A stretch of DNA of 7,871 nucleotides from an uncultured Actinomyces sp. Its GTDB lineage: Bacteria; Actinomycetota; Actinomycetes; Actinomycetales; Actinomycetaceae. The notes beneath the pieces were generated by a model that was not told where the DNA came from, did not search any database, and saw nothing but the letters and a program-made list of their open reading frames with translations. The stretch is taken from positions 1 to 7,871 of the forward strand of contig USPB01000088.1 of NCBI GenBank assembly GCA_900556405.1, read 5' to 3'. Shown here in pieces: positions 5,548-7,871 of this stretch (within the stretch, counting starts at the first letter, position 1; each line of letters opens with the position of its first letter). Position numbers and translations under genes: made by a program.

Positions 5548-6057
5548 GTCGCCGACCTGCGCGCCGGCGAAGTCGAGCACGTCACGCACGAGCAGGAGCG
5601 CGGCGTCAATGGCACCCGCGCGTACAGCCGCTCGATCACCCTGAAGGTGCAGGAGTCGGTGCTCCTCCCCCGCCGGGTGCGCGCAGGCAATGTGAACAGT
5701 TCCCGCCTCGAACCCGTCAGCCGGGCCAGGACCGGCGACTCCGGTCGTCGAGACCCCAATGTCTGCGCCGAACAGGGAACGTGCGCCCCGAGCCATCTGA
5801 CGCGCAACCTCCTCGTCGACAGGGCCCGTCAGCGCCAGCCGACTCTCCGAGACCCCCAGCACTGAAGCCTTCGTATCCACCGCGTACGTGCACACGCCCC
5901 CACGAACGACACGGGATGCACCGGGCACGTCAACGAGACGCGCAACGAGGCCGCCGCCTGTCAGAGACTCCGCCGTCGCAATCGTCAACCCGCGCTCTGT
6001 CAGCTCGGCGATCAGCGTCGCGAGCTGCTGATCACCCATGACGGCTACAGACCCCAT
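5545..6057 (-). CDS. cinA: CinA C-terminal-domain protein (nicotinamide-nucleotide amidase, PncC type)
   Basis: A 170-residue stand-alone CinA-C domain, without the N-terminal MoCF/COG1058 domain of full-length CinA. Members of this family deamidate nicotinamide mononucleotide to nicotinate mononucleotide, recycling pyridine nucleotide; the NMN is partly released by NAD-dependent DNA ligase. Visible signatures are TAESLTGGGL (28-37), DVPGASRVVRGG (43-54, Ser48 a likely catalytic residue), CTYAVDTKASVLGV (56-69, with Tyr58 and Lys63), STTGVAGPGPADG (103-115) and GTVHIA (119-124). GAGGAG lies 8 nt before the ATG and supports this start over the Met at residue 7. The start overlaps the recX stop by 13 nt and miaB follows after 11 nt, so it sits inside the recA transcript. 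From general knowledge, other actinobacteria often have cinA upstream of recA. Enzymatic activity here is inferred. Confidence 0.92.
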   Translation of the reverse strand: MGSVAVMGDQQLATLIAELTERGLTIATAESLTGGGLVARLVDVPGASRVVRGGVCTYAVDTKASVLGVSESRLALTGPVDEEVARQMARGARSLFGADIGVSTTGVAGPGPADGFEAGTVHIACAHPAGEEHRLLHLQGDRAAVRAGAIDAALLLVRDVLDFAGAQVGD

Positions 6058-6671
6058 TGCCAGCTCTCCTCTGCGTTATCACCCTCGTCACCCCACGCGT
6101 CGAGCGCCTCGCGCACGGCTGCGGATGCCACGGACGGCGAATAACCTTTGCGTGCAAGCATCGAACTCAGTCTACGGTAGGCCGTCTCACGTGGGACGCC
6201 CGCGAGCGAACGCCTTTTGCGGGCCACCAGCTGGGCCGCGCGCTCAGCCTCGTCCACGCGGTCAATCTGGGACATGGCACGCTCGATGGTCGCCGAGTCT
6301 AATCCTTTGCGCACGAGGACCTCACGCAGCGCGCGACCGGAGGCACCCGTGCCCGAAAAACGAGATCGGACGAGCGCGTCTGCATAGGCCTGGTCGTCGA
6401 CGAGGCCGACAGCCTCAAGGCGGTCAACGACCTCGGCGGCGAGCTCGGCGCTAAAACCGCGTCCTTCGATCGCGCTGGTTAGCTCGCTGCGCGAGCACGC
6501 GCGCGCATCGAGCTTGCGCAGCGCGACTTCGCGTGCGGCTTCCACCGCCGCCGTGCCCGTCAGGGCTGCATTGCGTTCGCGGGCGCGCGCAAGCCTCTCG
6601 CCCGGGGAGGAGCGTCGACGACGCTCCTCCCCCAGCTCGGGATTATCTTCGGGATCCAGGTAGCGGACCAC
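6045..6671 (-). CDS. recX: Regulatory protein RecX
   Basis: RecX binds RecA filaments and modulates strand exchange, co-protease and ATPase activity. The protein has 208 residues: a charged N-terminal extension (about 1-45, with four consecutive Arg at 17-20) and then the all-helical RecX fold of three-helix repeats. Characteristic elements are ALRKLDARACSRSEL (about 50-64), the VGLVDDQAYADALVRSR stretch (about 87-103) and the final repeat around RRLSSMLARKGYSPSVASAAV. The GTG start is 3 nt after the recA stop, implying translational coupling; no good Shine-Dalgarno is visible. A GTG just before the conserved domain (about residue 43) is a conceivable later start. A perfect 13-bp hairpin covers codons 14-23. 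The stop overlaps cinA by 13 nt. Confidence 0.93.
   Translation of the reverse strand: MVRYLDPEDNPELGEERRRRSSPGERLARARERNAALTGTAAVEAAREVALRKLDARACSRSELTSAIEGRGFSAELAAEVVDRLEAVGLVDDQAYADALVRSRFSGTGASGRALREVLVRKGLDSATIERAMSQIDRVDEAERAAQLVARKRRSLAGVPRETAYRRLSSMLARKGYSPSVASAAVREALDAWGDEGDNAEESWQWGL
6604..6632 (-). promoter_or_regulatory. Perfect 13-bp hairpin at the start of recX (candidate recA-recX attenuator)
   Basis: Bases 6604-6616 (ggggaggagcgtc) are perfectly complementary to 6620-6632, with a 3-nt loop (gac). On the transcript it begins 42 nt after the recA stop and lies inside recX codons 14-23. There is no U-tract. In E. coli a terminator between recA and recX keeps RecX low, with recX made by readthrough (established knowledge). 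A similar role here is inference, as is interference with translation of recX. Confidence 0.5.
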
Positions 6672-6674
6672 GAC

Positions 6675-7766
6675 TTAGAAGCCCGCGTCCTCATCCGGAT
6701 CGATATCGGGCACGTCCTGGGAGGCCTGATCCGGGTCCGGAGCCTCGCCGATTCCCAGCGAGGTGAGGATCTTCTGCTCGATCTCGTTAGCCAGCTCCGG
6801 ATTGTCGACAAGGAACTGACGCACGTTCTCTTTACCCTGACCGAGCTGGTCATCCCCGTAGGTGAACCAGGAGCCGGACTTCCGCACGATGCCGGCCTCA
6901 ACTCCCATGTCAATGATCGAACCCTCGCGCGAGATGCCCTTGCCGTAGACGATATCGAACTCGGCCTGCTTGAAGGGCGGGGCCATCTTGTTCTTCACAA
7001 CCTTGGCGCGCGTGCGGTTACCGACGGGCGCACCGGCTTCCTTGAGGGTCTCGATGCGGCGCACGTCGATGCGCACCGACGCATAGAACTTCAGCGCCTT
7101 ACCGCCCGTCGTGGTCTCCGGGGAACCGAAGAAGACGCCGATCTTTTCACGCAACTGGTTGATGAAGATCGCGGTGGTGCCGGTCGCGGACAGGGCACCC
7201 GTGATCTTACGCAGAGCCTGGCTCATGAGTCGAGCCTGCAGACCGACGTGGGAGTCACCCATCTCGCCTTCAATTTCAGCCTTGGGCACAAGTGCCGCGA
7301 CGGAGTCGATGACGATGATGTCGATGCCGCCCGAACGGATCAGCATGTCTGCGATTTCGAGGGCCTGCTCGCCCGTGTCAGGCTGGGAGACCAGGAGGGA
7401 GTCGGTGTCGACACCCAGGGCACGCGCATAAACAGGGTCAAGAGCATGCTCCGCGTCGATGAAGGCAGCGTTACCGCCAGCCTTCTGGGCGTTAGCGACG
7501 GCATGAAGGGCGACGGTGGTCTTACCGGAGGACTCGGGGCCGTACACCTCAATGACACGACCGCGCGGCAGACCGCCGATACCCAGGGCAACATCGAGGG
7601 CAAGGGAACCCGTTGGGATCACCTGGACTGGCGGACGATTATCGTCGCCGAGGCGCATGACGGAGCCCTTACCGAACTGCTTATCGATCTGCGACAGGGC
7701 GACTTCGAGTGCCTTATTGCGATCATTGGTCGCGGGCTTTGCGGCGGGTGCTTTACGGGCAGCCAT
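6675..7766 (-). CDS. recA: Recombinase RecA
   Basis: The DNA strand-exchange ATPase and LexA co-protease; it forms filaments on single-stranded DNA in the cytoplasm. The protein has 363 residues with a complete RecA core. Walker A is GPESSGKTT (76-84), Walker B is IDIIVIDS (148-155), the signature around EIEGEMGDSHVGLQARLM is at 164-181, and loop L2 is GVFFGSPETTTGGKALKF (210-227). The C-terminal domain ends in an acidic tail (DPDQ...DIDPDEDAGF). No intein is present, unlike in some mycobacterial RecA. A Shine-Dalgarno AAAGGA (7772-7777) lies 5 nt before the ATG. recX follows after 3 nt. In the 105 nt upstream I see no GAAC-N4-GTTC SOS box; a CATACT at 7847-7852 on the - strand is only a weak -10 candidate, so the main promoter may lie outside the window. 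Confidence 0.99.
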   Translation of the reverse strand: MAARKAPAAKPATNDRNKALEVALSQIDKQFGKGSVMRLGDDNRPPVQVIPTGSLALDVALGIGGLPRGRVIEVYGPESSGKTTVALHAVANAQKAGGNAAFIDAEHALDPVYARALGVDTDSLLVSQPDTGEQALEIADMLIRSGGIDIIVIDSVAALVPKAEIEGEMGDSHVGLQARLMSQALRKITGALSATGTTAIFINQLREKIGVFFGSPETTTGGKALKFYASVRIDVRRIETLKEAGAPVGNRTRAKVVKNKMAPPFKQAEFDIVYGKGISREGSIIDMGVEAGIVRKSGSWFTYGDDQLGQGKENVRQFLVDNPELANEIEQKILTSLGIGEAPDPDQASQDVPDIDPDEDAGF

Positions 7767-7871
7767 GGTGATCCTTTCGTCTGAGGCCTCTCCGGCCTGC
7801 GGGTGTCCTGGCCTGAAATGCCACCCCTCTCCGAGGCGACATGACGAGTATGCGACCGGCCATCGTCATCT

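Noticed and set aside
3941..5548. 535-codon open frame on the + strand opposite miaB
   Set aside because: It exactly shadows miaB. All conserved motifs, including CxxxCxxC, are on the - strand.
7784..7798. Small hairpin in the recA leader (aggcc/ggcct)
   Set aside because: A 5-bp stem in GC-rich sequence is expected by chance, and nothing else supports a regulatory role.

Overview
The window is GC-rich DNA from an actinobacterium. The gene set and the protein sequences (RecA, MiaB, MiaA and two small YbjN-family proteins) fit the Actinomycetaceae (Actinomyces/Schaalia type) best. The family placement is inferred by eye, and species level cannot be settled here. Coding density is high, and nearly every other long open frame is an antisense shadow of a real gene.

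Layout from left to right: (1) 1-536, + strand, the 3' part of an RsmC-like SAM methyltransferase gene cut by the window edge. (2) 550-575, a hairpin between convergent genes. (3) 606-1529, - strand, dapF. (4) 1577-2566, - strand, miaA. (5) 2567-2626, a 60-bp divergent promoter region. (6) 2627-3608, + strand, two overlapping YbjN-family genes. (7) 3609-3994, a 386-bp gap without a credible gene, holding two terminator-like hairpins and an unusual cloverleaf-like inverted repeat. (8) 3995-5533 miaB, 5545-6057 cinA (C-terminal-domain form), 6045-6671 recX and 6675-7766 recA, all on the - strand, tightly packed and read recA-recX-cinA-miaB. (9) 7767-7871, about 105 bp of recA leader or promoter.

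Most of the window is the conserved actinobacterial recA-recX-miaB-miaA-dapF neighbourhood. It covers recombination and its modulator, two successive steps of tRNA A37 modification (MiaA makes i6A, MiaB converts it to ms2i6A) and the last step to meso-diaminopimelate for lysine and peptidoglycan. Two things interrupt that order: a stand-alone CinA-C/PncC-type nicotinamide-nucleotide amidase gene between recX and miaB, and a pair of YbjN-family genes on the opposite strand between miaB and miaA.

No obviously new defence, mobile or biosynthetic system is present. The signals most worth a second look are non-coding: a 16-bp long-range stem enclosing three hairpins (3661-3782) that shares bases with the YbjN terminator; a perfect 13-bp hairpin at the start of the recX coding sequence; and TANNNT -10 motifs 6-8 nt before four start codons with weak or absent Shine-Dalgarno sequences, which suggests leaderless transcripts.
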